Positions 30,875 to 39,797 of a DNA stretch of 64,000 bases are shown here, in pieces. The stretch is from Roseisolibacter agri (GTDB taxonomy: Bacteria; Gemmatimonadota; Gemmatimonadetes; Gemmatimonadales; Gemmatimonadaceae), in contig NZ_BRXS01000006.1 of the NCBI RefSeq assembly GCF_030159095.1, positions 186,001 to 250,000 on the forward strand. The letters run 5' to 3'. The translations under genes were made by a program, and so were the position numbers. Below the pieces are notes generated by a model that searched no databases, was not told the origin of the DNA, and worked only from the letters and a program-made list of their open reading frames with translations. Numbering within the stretch: the first letter of the stretch is position 1; the number at the start of each line of letters is the position of its first letter.

Positions 30875-32125
30875 TCAGACCGCGAGGTGCTCGCCCCGCC
30901 CGCGCCCCTCGGCCGAGAAGCGCGCCAGCACGCCGATCGCCAGCCAGCTGATCAGCATGAACGATCCGCCATAGCTGAAGAACGGCAGCGGGATGCCCGT
31001 GATCGGCATCAGGTTCAGCGTCATCCCGATGTTCACGATGACGTGCACGAACCAGCTCGCGAGCAGCCCGAACGCCGCCAGGCTGCTGAACGCGTCGGTC
31101 GCGCGCGTGGCGATCCGCGTGCACCGCAGCAGCAGCGCGAGGAAGAGCACGAGCGCCACGCACACGCCGATGAAGCCCATCTCCTCGCCGACGACGGCGA
31201 AGATGAAGTCCGTGTGCTGGGCCGGCAGGAACGCGAGCCGCTTCTGCGTCCCGAGCGTCCACCCCTTCCCGAACCAGCCGCCCGAGCCGATCGCGACCTG
31301 CGACTGGATGACGTGGTAGCCCGACGCCCGCGGGTCGTTCATCGGGTCGAGGAACACGAGCAGGCGGCGCTGCTGGTACGGCTTCAGCGCGTCCCAGAGC
31401 AACGGCGCCAGCACGCCCATCACGACGTTCGCGACGACGAGCGTGATCCCCTCCGCCAGGTACGGCTTGTACCAGACGACGAGCGCCACGAGGAGCAGGA
31501 ACCAGGCGCCCCACAGCGCCGTGTTGAACGAGAGCACGAGGCTCACCGCGGGGCTCGCGAGCAGCGCCAGCATCTGCCAGGGCACGCCGGCCCAGAACAG
31601 CATCGCGAACAGGATGCCGATGAACGCCAGCCCCGACCCGAGGTCCGGCTGCAGCATGATGAGCACCCACGGCACCGCGACCACCAGCACCGGCTGCCAC
31701 AGGTCGAGCAGCGACTTGGGCTCCTCGCGGCGCTGCGTGAGCACGCGCGCGAGCATCAGCGCGGTGACCGGCTTCGCCAGCTCCGCCGGCTGGCCGAGTC
31801 GCACGCCGCCGATGGTGAGCCACCCCTTCACGCTGGCCGCGGTGCCGGCGCCCGAGCCGAACACCAGCGTGACCACCAGGAGCACGAGCGTCAGCAGGTA
31901 GGCGGGCCACGCCACCCACTCGATGAAGCGCGCGGAGCCGCGGCTGACGAACAGCGCCATGCCCACGGCCAGCAGGAACCACGCGCCCTGCCGCAGCCAC
32001 GCGCCGGTGACGTACGTCGTGCCGACGTCCACCTGGCCGGCCGAGTAGACCATCGCGATGCCGTAGAGCGACAGGAGCAGCGCGATCGTGATCAGCGGCC
32101 AGTCGAAGGCGATCCCACGCCTCAT
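30875..32125 (-). CDS. rodA: Peptidoglycan glycosyltransferase RodA
   Basis: SEDS-family polymerase that builds side-wall peptidoglycan with its partner PBP2. 416 residues with about ten hydrophobic segments. SEDS landmarks: FDWPLI at the N-terminus, GWLTIGG, QPAELAKP, QPDLGSGL, the catalytic-loop region HVIQSQVAIGSGGWFGKGW, QHTDFIFAVVGEE and PLPFFSYGGS. The start overlaps the mrdA stop (ATGA). Last gene of the shape operon. Confidence 0.95.
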   Translation of the reverse strand: MRRGIAFDWPLITIALLLSLYGIAMVYSAGQVDVGTTYVTGAWLRQGAWFLLAVGMALFVSRGSARFIEWVAWPAYLLTLVLLVVTLVFGSGAGTAASVKGWLTIGGVRLGQPAELAKPVTALMLARVLTQRREEPKSLLDLWQPVLVVAVPWVLIMLQPDLGSGLAFIGILFAMLFWAGVPWQMLALLASPAVSLVLSFNTALWGAWFLLLVALVVWYKPYLAEGITLVVANVVMGVLAPLLWDALKPYQQRRLLVFLDPMNDPRASGYHVIQSQVAIGSGGWFGKGWTLGTQKRLAFLPAQHTDFIFAVVGEEMGFIGVCVALVLFLALLLRCTRIATRATDAFSSLAAFGLLASWFVHVIVNIGMTLNLMPITGIPLPFFSYGGSFMLISWLAIGVLARFSAEGRGRGEHLAV

Positions 32126-34008
32126 CGCTGCCCTCGCGGCGAGGTGGCCGCGCCGCCGGCCGGCGCACTCGCCGGGGCCGCCGCGGGAGCCGCGGCCGGC
32201 GTCGGCGGCGCCTCGGAGGCGGCGACCGTGCGCGCCCCCGACAGATCGTCGGTCATCGGCGGCGCGATGGTCGGCTTCTTCAGGTAGCGCTCGATGATCT
32301 TCGAGGCCAGGCGCGCGGCCGCGTAGCCGTGCTCACCGAACTCGATGAAGGTCGCCACGACGATCTTCGGGTCCTCGGCCGGCGCGAAGCCCACGAACCA
32401 GGCGTGGTCCGGATACGGCGGCGCCTGGGCGGTGCCCGTCTTGCCGGCGATCGTGACGTTCTGCAGCGCCGCGCTGCCGGCCGTGCCGCGCGACGACACC
32501 ACGCCCGCGAGCGCCGTGCGGATGCCGGCCAGCTCCTCGGGCTTGAGGGTGAAGATCCGCTCCTGCTTGGTCGGCCGCCGCGCGAGCGACGGCCGCGACA
32601 CGATGCCGCCGTTGGCGAGCGCCGTGTAGAACTTGGCCATGTTGATGACCGTCTGCGCGTCGACGCCCTGGCCGATCGAGAGGTTCAGCGCCTCGGAGTT
32701 CTTCACGTACCCGCGCGGGAACTTCTTGCGGAAGTACTCCGTGCCGGTCGGGAACTCGGGCTTCGTCTCGTTCGGCAGGTCGATGTCGCTGCGCTCCGTG
32801 AAGCCGAGGCGCACGCCGCCCGCCACCAGGGTGTCGAGCGACAGCCGCATGCCGAGCTGGTAGAAGTAGACGTCGCACGACTTCTCGATCGCCTGCGCGA
32901 GCGTCACGTTGCCGTGCCCCTTCTTGTCCCAGCAGCGCCAGTAGCGGCCGTACCAGTAGCCGCCCGTGCAGGGCACGCTCATGCGGTCGTCCAGGTGGAC
33001 GAGCCCCTTCTGCAGCGCGATGACCGACGTCGCCAGCTTGAACGTCGACGCGGGCGGGTAGCGGCCCTGGATCGCCTTGTTGTACAGCGGGCGCCGCGGG
33101 TCGTTGTTCAGCGAGTCGTAGTAGCTCTTCGGGATGCCGCCGGTGAAGCGGTTCGGGTTGTACGTGGGCGCGCTGTGGAGCGCGAGCACGCCGCCCGTCT
33201 TCGGGTCGATCGCGACCGCCGCGCCCAGCACCGTATCGCCGAACAGCTGCGACGTGAAGCGCTGCAGGTCCAGGTCGATGTACGTGTGCAGGTCCGGGCC
33301 CGGCACCGGCTCCTGGTCGGCGCGCGCCTGCCCCGCCTCGCGCACCACGCGGCCGCGCGCGTCCACCTCGACGAAGCGGTAGCCCTCCTGGCCGCGCAGG
33401 TTGCTCTCGTACTGCCGCTCGATCCCCTGCTTGCCGATCCGCATGCCCGCCTTGTACTCGCGGAAGCGGTCGGTCGCGAGCTCGGTCTCGGAGATCTCGC
33501 CCGTGTAGCCGACGAACGCGGCGACCACGGAGCTGTCCGGGTACCAGCGCTTGGGCGCGCTCTGGATGATGAGCGCAGGGAACTCCGTGCGGTGCTCCTC
33601 GAGCACCGACACCTGCTGGAAGTTCGCGTCGGCGAGGATGACGGCCGGACGGGTCGGCGCGCGGTTGTACCGGCGCACCGCGGTCTCGACGTCCTCCTCG
33701 CTGTACGGGATGATCTCGTTGAGCCGCCGCAGCGCCGCGCGCAGCGAGTCCGGCGACGTGGCGACGATCGACACGGTGTAGCCGGGGAGGTTCTCCGCGA
33801 TGACCTTGCCCGTGCGATCGTAGATGATCCCGCGCGGCGCCGGCAGCGGGACCTCGCGCAGCCGGTTGTCCTCCGCCTGCACCACCCACTCGGAGTGCTG
33901 CAGCACCTGCGCGCGGTAGAATCCGCTGCCCAGCAGGGCGAACGCGACGACGAGCAGCAGCCGCGCGATGCGCGACCGGCGGGCGACGTCGTTGGGATGG
34001 AAGCTCAC
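32122..34008 (-). CDS. mrdA: Penicillin-binding protein 2, transpeptidase
   Basis: Class B PBP that crosslinks side-wall peptidoglycan. 628 residues from GTG 34008. One N-terminal membrane segment (about 15-33), pedestal domain with RGIIYDRTG, then the transpeptidase: Ser321 in PPASTFKLA (SxxK), KSCDVYFY (SxD motif) and Lys523 in AGKTGTAQ. The last ~40 residues are Ala/Pro-rich and low-complexity. Coupled to rodA; 25 bases after mreD. Confidence 0.95.
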   Translation of the reverse strand: MSFHPNDVARRSRIARLLLVVAFALLGSGFYRAQVLQHSEWVVQAEDNRLREVPLPAPRGIIYDRTGKVIAENLPGYTVSIVATSPDSLRAALRRLNEIIPYSEEDVETAVRRYNRAPTRPAVILADANFQQVSVLEEHRTEFPALIIQSAPKRWYPDSSVVAAFVGYTGEISETELATDRFREYKAGMRIGKQGIERQYESNLRGQEGYRFVEVDARGRVVREAGQARADQEPVPGPDLHTYIDLDLQRFTSQLFGDTVLGAAVAIDPKTGGVLALHSAPTYNPNRFTGGIPKSYYDSLNNDPRRPLYNKAIQGRYPPASTFKLATSVIALQKGLVHLDDRMSVPCTGGYWYGRYWRCWDKKGHGNVTLAQAIEKSCDVYFYQLGMRLSLDTLVAGGVRLGFTERSDIDLPNETKPEFPTGTEYFRKKFPRGYVKNSEALNLSIGQGVDAQTVINMAKFYTALANGGIVSRPSLARRPTKQERIFTLKPEELAGIRTALAGVVSSRGTAGSAALQNVTIAGKTGTAQAPPYPDHAWFVGFAPAEDPKIVVATFIEFGEHGYAAARLASKIIERYLKKPTIAPPMTDDLSGARTVAASEAPPTPAAAPAAAPASAPAGGAATSPRGQR

Positions 34009-34033
34009 GCGAGGATCCGGCGGCGGCCGGGGA

Positions 34034-34522
34034 TCAGGCCGAGGAACGCCCGAGGACCGGCCGCAGCACGAGCAGCAGGACGATCCCGGCGAAGGCGGTG
34101 ACCGTGGCGGCGAGCGGCGACCACATCATCAGCTGCATCGCCAGCTCGGTGCCACGCACCCGACGCTCTGCTACCAGATACAGCAGGTCGAAGGTCCACT
34201 TCCCGCCGAAGAAGAACAGCAGGCTCAGCGCCAGGTTGTCGGCGAAGAACACCGCCTTCAGCCACGACGCCAGGAAGGCGACCGCGCTCAGCGCCAGCGC
34301 TCCGCTGCCGAACGCGCTCGGCGTCAGCGCGTCCGCGGCGAGCCCCAGCAGCAGCCCGACGACCGCCGCCACGCCCGGGCGCAGCCGCACCGCCGCCAGC
34401 AGCGCGGCGATGACCAGGAAGTCGATGGGCGCGCGCCAGCCGAGCAGCGGGCGCAGCGTGAAGTGGAGCAGGACGAGCAGCGTCACCGCGAAGGTGACGC
34501 GCAGGAATCCGACGAGGCTCAT
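34034..34522 (-). CDS. mreD: Rod-shape protein MreD
   Basis: 162-residue membrane protein with about five hydrophobic helices. MreD is poorly conserved in sequence; the call rests on length, hydrophobicity, residues such as RPLLGWRAPIDFLVIAAL and LGLAADALTPSAFG, and the position between mreC and mrdA. ATG 34522 overlaps the mreC stop (ATGA). Confidence 0.85.
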   Translation of the reverse strand: MSLVGFLRVTFAVTLLVLLHFTLRPLLGWRAPIDFLVIAALLAAVRLRPGVAAVVGLLLGLAADALTPSAFGSGALALSAVAFLASWLKAVFFADNLALSLLFFFGGKWTFDLLYLVAERRVRGTELAMQLMMWSPLAATVTAFAGIVLLLVLRPVLGRSSA

Positions 34523-35823
34523 GGGCGCGCCGCGCCCCCGGCGGGGGCCGGCACGGTGGGCCGGGGCGCGGGCGCCCGCGTGCCGGTGTCGGCGCGCGGC
34601 CGTGGGGGCGTCGTGGTGGCCGGCCGCGGCGTCGCGGGACGCGCGGCCGAGTCGCGCACGACCGGCCGCGGGCGCGGCGGGGTCGTCGTGGCGCCCGTGG
34701 CCGGCGCGCCGGTCGTGGGCGTGGCCGCGGGGACCGTCGGACGCGACACGGGCGGCGTGGAGGGCGCCGTGGCCGGCGGCGTTGTGGGCGGGGCGGTCGG
34801 CGCGGGCGCAGCCGCGCTGTCCGTTCGCAGGGAGTCGGGGCGCGTCGAGTCGACGGGCGCCGACGTGTCGAAGGCCGCACGGCGCGCGGCCGCCTCGCGC
34901 AGCAGCGTCGCGCGCACGATCGAGTCGCCGGCCGCCGCCGCGGCGCGGGCCGCGGAGTCGGACGCCTGCACCGTGGTCCACACGCTGTCGACGCCCGCGT
35001 TCGCGCGCGGCTTGGTCAGCAGCAGCACCGGGCCGACCGACGCGAGCGGCACCACCGGCTGCAGCAGGTAGGTCCGCGCCCACTTCTCGGGCGTCTGCAC
35101 CTCGCGCAGCACGGTGCCGATGGCGATGCCGCGCGGATACGTCGCGCCCAGCCCCGAGCTGACGAGCAGCGTGCCGGCCTTGAGCTGGCTGCGGAACGGC
35201 ACGCCGCGCAGCTCCAGCAGGCCGCGCTCCGGCCCGCGCCCGAGGTGCGGCTGCACGATCCCGAACGCCGACGCGTCCGTGGTCATCGCGCTGACGCGGA
35301 AGTCCTCGTGCAGGTACGAGATCGCGAGGCTCATCGCCGGGTCGACCTCCTGTACCATCCCCACGAGCCCCTCCGCCGTCACCACCGGCGTGAACGGCTG
35401 GACGCCCGCGCGCCCGCCGGCGGTCACCATGAACGTGCGCAGGATCTGCGTCTGGATCAGCTCACCCGTGAGCTGGTTCGGGATCGCCTCGGCGGTCACG
35501 AAGCCCCAGCCGAGTCGGCGCGCGAGCCCGAGCAGCTTGCGCAGGTGCTCGTTCTCGGAGCGCAGCGACTCCGCCTCGGCCACCGCGCGCGCGGTGCCGC
35601 CGCGCGCCGTCATGCGCGTGTCGTAGCTGACGAACGCCGCGCGGCTCAGCTCCGCGCGCCGCTGCAGCTCGGCCAGCGGCGAGACCACCGACCGGCGCAG
35701 CGCGCCCGCCGCCCGGTCGCGCAGCGTCCCCGGAAGGAACACGAGGACGAGCGACGAGAGGAGGCAGATGCCCAGCAGCGTCGTGTCGACGACGGTGCTG
35801 CTGGCGCGTGCGCCGCGTGCCAC
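34519..35823 (-). CDS. mreC: Rod-shape protein MreC with long disordered tail
   Basis: Links MreB to the periplasmic wall machinery. 434 residues from GTG 35823. One membrane segment (about 14-31), short coiled coil (about 78-102, LRSENEHLRKLLGL), then the double beta-barrel MreC core (about 105-275, including VVTAEGLVGMV and GTLLVSSGLGATYPRGI). Residues ~315-434 are a Pro/Thr/Ala/Arg-rich low-complexity tail with repeated TTPPRPR-like units, unlike compact MreC proteins of about 280-350 residues. It would lie in the periplasm. Confidence 0.92.
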   Translation of the reverse strand: MARGARASSTVVDTTLLGICLLSSLVLVFLPGTLRDRAAGALRRSVVSPLAELQRRAELSRAAFVSYDTRMTARGGTARAVAEAESLRSENEHLRKLLGLARRLGWGFVTAEAIPNQLTGELIQTQILRTFMVTAGGRAGVQPFTPVVTAEGLVGMVQEVDPAMSLAISYLHEDFRVSAMTTDASAFGIVQPHLGRGPERGLLELRGVPFRSQLKAGTLLVSSGLGATYPRGIAIGTVLREVQTPEKWARTYLLQPVVPLASVGPVLLLTKPRANAGVDSVWTTVQASDSAARAAAAAGDSIVRATLLREAAARRAAFDTSAPVDSTRPDSLRTDSAAAPAPTAPPTTPPATAPSTPPVSRPTVPAATPTTGAPATGATTTPPRPRPVVRDSAARPATPRPATTTPPRPRADTGTRAPAPRPTVPAPAGGAARP

Positions 35824-35840
35824 GGCCCGGCCTCGCTGGC

Positions 35841-36878
35841 TCAGGTGGTGAGGACGGACCAGTACTTCTCCTCGTCGTCGAGGATCTTGCCGGTGCCGCG
35901 CACGACGCACGTCAGCGGATCCTCGTCCACGTGGATGGGGAGGCCCGTCTCCTGGCTCAGCATGTGATCGAGCCCGCGGATCAGCGCCCCGCCGCCCGTC
36001 ATCACGATGCCGCGGTCGACGATGTCGGACGCCAGCTCGGGCGGCGTGATCTCGAGCGCGCGGCGCACGGCGTCGACGATCTGCTGCACCGGCTCCTGGA
36101 TCGCCTCGCGGATCTCGCTGCTGTGCACGCGCACCGTCTTCGGGATGCCCGAGACGAGGTCGCGGCCCTTGACCTCCATCTCGCGCTCGTCGCCGATCGG
36201 GTAGGCCGAGCCGATCGTGATCTTGATCTGCTCCGCCGTCGGCTCGCCGATCAGCAGGTTGTAGTTCTTGCGCATGAACTGGACGATCGCGATGTCCAGC
36301 TCGTCGCCACCGGTGCGGATCGACGTGTCGCTGACGATGCCGGCGAGCGCGATGACGGCGATCTCCGTCGTGCCGCCGCCGATGTCGATCACCATGTTGC
36401 CCGTCGGGCTCTCGACCGGCAGGCCGACGCCGATCGCGGCGGCCATCGGCTCGGAGACCATGAAGACCTCCTTCGCGCCGGCGCCCATCGCGGAGTCGCG
36501 CACGGCGCGCTTCTCCACCTCGGTGATCCCCGACGGCACGCACACGATCACGCGCGGCTTCACCTTGAAGACGTGCTTGTCGATGACGAGCGTCAGGAAG
36601 TAGCGGAGCATCTTCTCCGTGACGTCGAAGTCGGCGATCACGCCGTCCTTCATCGGCCGTACGGCGATGATGCTCTCCGGGGTGCGACCGAGCATGCGCT
36701 TGGCCTCGAGGCCGACGCCCCGGATCTTCTTCGTCTCGCGGTCGATCGCGACGACCGACGGCTCGTTGAGGACGATCCCCTCGCCCTTGACGTAGATCAG
36801 CGTGTTCGCGGTGCCGAGATCGACGGCGATCGCGTTGGCGGGGAACAGCGAACCCGCTCTCTTGAAAGGCCAGCGCAT
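35841..36878 (-). CDS. mreB: Rod-shape actin MreB
   Basis: Cytoplasmic actin homologue that orients wall synthesis. 345 residues from ATG 36878 (an in-frame TTG precedes it). Actin-fold nucleotide motifs: [15 protein letters not shown] (phosphate 1), [13 protein letters not shown] (phosphate 2), and [12 protein letters not shown] (adenosine). First gene of mreB-mreC-mreD-mrdA-rodA, with a strong promoter at 37002-37030 and a leader of about 115 bases containing a hairpin. Confidence 0.97.
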   Translation of the reverse strand: MRWPFKRAGSLFPANAIAVDLGTANTLIYVKGEGIVLNEPSVVAIDRETKKIRGVGLEAKRMLGRTPESIIAVRPMKDGVIADFDVTEKMLRYFLTLVIDKHVFKVKPRVIVCVPSGITEVEKRAVRDSAMGAGAKEVFMVSEPMAAAIGVGLPVESPTGNMVIDIGGGTTEIAVIALAGIVSDTSIRTGGDELDIAIVQFMRKNYNLLIGEPTAEQIKITIGSAYPIGDEREMEVKGRDLVSGIPKTVRVHSSEIREAIQEPVQQIVDAVRRALEITPPELASDIVDRGIVMTGGGALIRGLDHMLSQETGLPIHVDEDPLTCVVRGTGKILDDEEKYWSVLTT

Positions 36879-36926
36879 CAACGAGGTCGGTGGACTTGCG
36901 AGGCGTCGGGCCGCGACGCACGGACG

Positions 36927-36956
36927 GCCGAACGGCCGGCAACGCGGCCGTTCGGC
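36927..36956 (-). promoter_or_regulatory. Hairpin in the mreB 5' leader
   Basis: GCCGAACGGCC (36927-36937) pairs perfectly with GGCCGTTCGGC (36946-36956) around an eight-base loop, about 50 bases before the mreB ATG and within the predicted transcript. It could affect mRNA stability or translation, or be a regulator site; no riboswitch family was recognised. Confidence 0.5.
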
Positions 36957-37001
36957 GAACGCGTGCGGCCCCTGCTGGGACGGGGGGTGGCCGCCGCGCG
37001 T

Positions 37002-37030
37002 AACCTAGCCGGCGCCCCCCACTGCTTCAA
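37002..37030 (-). promoter_or_regulatory. mreB operon promoter
   Basis: TTGAAG (37030-37025), 17-base spacer, TAGGTT (37007-37002). The predicted start is about 115 bases before the mreB ATG. Confidence 0.7.
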
Positions 37031-37126
37031 GCGAAAGTCCGCGCCGCGACGTGACCTACGCCGCGTGCTCGCGGTCGTCGGATCGCGCGCCGCGCGGCCC
37101 GGGAGCGCGACCCTCCCACGACGCGC

Positions 37127-37160
37127 GACGGGGGGCGCGGCAACCGCCGCACCCCCCGTC
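37127..37160 (-). terminator. Stem-loop after ald
   Basis: GACGGGGGG-GCGGC pairs with its complement with one mismatch, beginning about 45 bases after the ald stop. No U-tract. Confidence 0.5.
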
Positions 37161-37204
37161 GACTCCCATGCAGGCCCGAGGCCGCGGGACGCCCGTTCCG
37201 ACGC

Positions 37205-38335
37205 TCAGACCAGCGCCGGCTCGGCCAGCGCCTCGGCCGGGTCCACGGCCTCCAGCCCGAACGCCTCGGCGACGCCGGCGTAGGTCACGCGGCCGTCCAC
37301 CACGTTGAGGCCCTTGAGCAGCGCGGGGTTCTCGCGCAGCGCCCGGCGCCACCCCTTGTTCGCCAGCTGCAGCACGTACGGCAGCGTGGCGTTCGTGAGC
37401 GCCAGCGTCGAGGTGCGCGGCACGCCCCCCGGCATGTTCGCGACGCCGTAGTGGATGATCCCGTCGATCGTGTAGGTCGGGTTCTCGTGCGTCGTCGGCT
37501 TGATCGTCTCGATGCAGCCGCCCTGGTCGACCGCCACGTCCACGATCACCGCGCCCGGGCGCATCAGCTTCAGGTCCTCGCGCTTCACCAGCTTCGGGGC
37601 CTTGGCGCCGGGGATCAGCACCGCGCCGACCACCAGGTCCGCCGTCGAGATCTGCTCGCGGATGTTCTGGTGGTTCGAGTAGATCAGCTGGACGTTGGCC
37701 GGCATGACGTCCGACAGGTAGCGCAGGCGATCGAGGTTGATGTCCAGGAGGACGACCTTCGCGCCCAGGCCCGCGGCCATCTTCGCCGCGTTGATGCCGA
37801 CGATGCCGCCGCCCAGGATCACGACCTTGGCCGGCGCCACGCCCGGGACGCCGCCCAGCAGCACGCCGCGGCCGCCGTACAGCTTCTCCAGGTACTTCGC
37901 CCCCTCCTGCACCGCCATGCGCCCCGCCACCTCGGACATGGGCGTCAGCAGCGGCAGCTCGCGCGACGGCAGCTCCACCGTCTCGTAGGCGATGCACGTC
38001 GCGCCGCTGTCCAGGTGCGCCCGCGTCAGCTTCTCGTCGGCCGCGAAGTGGAAGTACGTGAAGAGCGTCTGCCCCTTCTTGATCCGCTTCCACTCCGGCT
38101 CGATCGGCTCCTTGACCTTCAGGATCATCTCGGCCGCGGCCCACGTCGCGTCGGCGTCGGGCGCGATCTGGGCGCCGACGGCCGTGTAGTCCGCGTCCGT
38201 GAAGCCGCTGCCATCACCGGCGCCCGTCTCGACGACGACGGTGTGGCCGGCGGCGACGAGCGCCTCCGCGCCCGCGGGGACCAGCGCGACGCGGTTCTCG
38301 TTGGTCTTGATCTCTTTGGGAACGCCGATCTTCAT
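37205..38335 (-). CDS. ald: Alanine dehydrogenase
   Basis: NAD-dependent interconversion of alanine with pyruvate and ammonia. 376 residues, typical length. N-terminus [20 protein letters not shown]; catalytic Lys75 (KVKEP) and His96 (YFHFAAD) at the family positions; NAD-binding [22 protein letters not shown] is visible from about residue 168; VDQGGCIET and [14 protein letters not shown] follow. Monocistronic between two stem-loop or spacer regions. No convincing promoter in the 175 bases upstream. Confidence 0.96.
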   Translation of the reverse strand: MKIGVPKEIKTNENRVALVPAGAEALVAAGHTVVVETGAGDGSGFTDADYTAVGAQIAPDADATWAAAEMILKVKEPIEPEWKRIKKGQTLFTYFHFAADEKLTRAHLDSGATCIAYETVELPSRELPLLTPMSEVAGRMAVQEGAKYLEKLYGGRGVLLGGVPGVAPAKVVILGGGIVGINAAKMAAGLGAKVVLLDINLDRLRYLSDVMPANVQLIYSNHQNIREQISTADLVVGAVLIPGAKAPKLVKREDLKLMRPGAVIVDVAVDQGGCIETIKPTTHENPTYTIDGIIHYGVANMPGGVPRTSTLALTNATLPYVLQLANKGWRRALRENPALLKGLNVVDGRVTYAGVAEAFGLEAVDPAEALAEPALV

Positions 38336-38510
38336 GGCAGCGAGGCAGACGAGAGGGGATGGAGGCGGGCGCGGGCCGCGCGTCGAGCGCGCGGGCCCGG
38401 CCGGGGCGCGAGCGGGCTGGGACTCCGGGGCGCGCGCCGCGCGGAAATCTGCGTCGGCGGCGCCCCAAATGCACGAGGGGTGAACGAAAGCGGGGCGCCG
38501 CCCCGCGTCC

Positions 38511-39797
38511 TCAGCCGACGGCCTTCGGACCGAGGCTGAGGACCGTGTGGATCTCGGGCGCGAAGAACTCGCGCGAGACGGCCAGCACCTCCGCCTCGTC
38601 GATCGCGTCGATGCGCGCCAGGACCTCGTCGAGCGGCCGGAACGGCTCGTCGTAGAGCACCTGCCCCGCCGCGCGGTACATCCGGTTCGTCACGCTCTCC
38701 ATCGACAGCGTGACCTGGCCCTTCAGCTGGCGCCGGGCGGCCGCCAGCTCGTCGGCGGGGAGCCCCTCGTCCACGAGGCGCGCCAGCTCGCCGCGGATCG
38801 CGTCCGCCGCCTTCCGCGCCGTCTCAGGCGCCGACGCGACGTAGACGCCCTGCATGCCGACGTCGTGGTGGAACGACTGGAAGGTGTGCACCGCGTACGC
38901 GAGCCCGAGCTCCTCGCGCACGCGCTGGAAGAGGCGCGAGCTCATGCCGCCGCCCAGCACCATGCTCACCAGCGACAGCGCGTACCGGCGCGGGTCCGCA
39001 TGCTTCGGCATCGGCGCGCCGAAGACGACGTGCGTCTGCGTCAGCTCCTTGTCGGTGTGGTGCGCGTACGCCGGCGCGGACGCCGTCGGGACGTGCGTCG
39101 CCAGCGGCGTCGCGTCCCCGGGCGTCAGCGCGCCCCAGCCGGTGCGCACGAGCGCGTCCACCAGCGCGTCGTGATCCACCAGCCCCGACGCCGCCACCAC
39201 CACGCGGCCGGGATGGTACGCGCGCGCATGCAGCGCGCGCAGCGCGCCCGTGTCGAGTGCGCCCACCGTCTCGCGCGTGCCGAGGATCGAGTAGCCGTAT
39301 GGATGCTCGCCCCACATCAGCGCGTTGTGCAGCTCGAACACGAGGTCGTCCGGCGTGTCCTCCATCATCCCGATCTCCTCCAGGATGACGTTGCGCTCGA
39401 GCTTCAGGTCGTCGTCACGCAGCAGCGGCCGGAACACGAGGTCCCCGATCACGTCCGCCGCGATGTCGAGGTGCTCGGCCAGCACGCGCGCCTGGTACGA
39501 CGTGTACTCGCGCGTGGTGTAGGCGTCGAGCGAGCCGCCGAGCGTCTCGATCTCGAGCGACAGCTGCTTCGCCGATCGCGTGGGCGTGCCCTTGAACACC
39601 ATGTGCTCGAGCAGGTGCGAGACGCCCATCGTCTCGCGCCGCTCGTGGATCGAGCCGGCCAGCACGAACGCCCCGAACGCGACCGACCGTACTCCCGGGA
39701 TGTGCTCCGAGAGTACGGTCAGTCCGTTGTCGAGCGTCGTGCGGCGCGGCCCGACCTCGGCGAACGCCGAGGCCGGACTCACCGTCGACGTCGTCAC
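38511..39797 (-). CDS. M16-family zinc peptidase
   Basis: 428 residues from GTG 39797, which overlaps the pnp stop (GTGA). The inverted zinc motif HLLEH (His61, Glu64, His65) is in [14 protein letters not shown], the mitochondrial-processing-peptidase-like signature. C-terminal M16 domain about 230-420 ([21 protein letters not shown]). No signal peptide, so cytoplasmic; Bacillus MlpA/YmxG is an analogue that also follows pnp. Substrate unknown. Confidence 0.92.
   Translation of the reverse strand: MTTSTVSPASAFAEVGPRRTTLDNGLTVLSEHIPGVRSVAFGAFVLAGSIHERRETMGVSHLLEHMVFKGTPTRSAKQLSLEIETLGGSLDAYTTREYTSYQARVLAEHLDIAADVIGDLVFRPLLRDDDLKLERNVILEEIGMMEDTPDDLVFELHNALMWGEHPYGYSILGTRETVGALDTGALRALHARAYHPGRVVVAASGLVDHDALVDALVRTGWGALTPGDATPLATHVPTASAPAYAHHTDKELTQTHVVFGAPMPKHADPRRYALSLVSMVLGGGMSSRLFQRVREELGLAYAVHTFQSFHHDVGMQGVYVASAPETARKAADAIRGELARLVDEGLPADELAAARRQLKGQVTLSMESVTNRMYRAAGQVLYDEPFRPLDEVLARIDAIDEAEVLAVSREFFAPEIHTVLSLGPKAVG

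Larger units (their letters stand above)
36879..37204. other. 326-base intergenic region between ald and mreB
   Basis: No gene is visible. Running on the minus strand it holds the stem-loop after ald (37127-37160), about 95 unassigned GC-rich bases, the mreB promoter (37002-37030) and the mreB leader with its hairpin (36927-36956). Confidence 0.7.
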
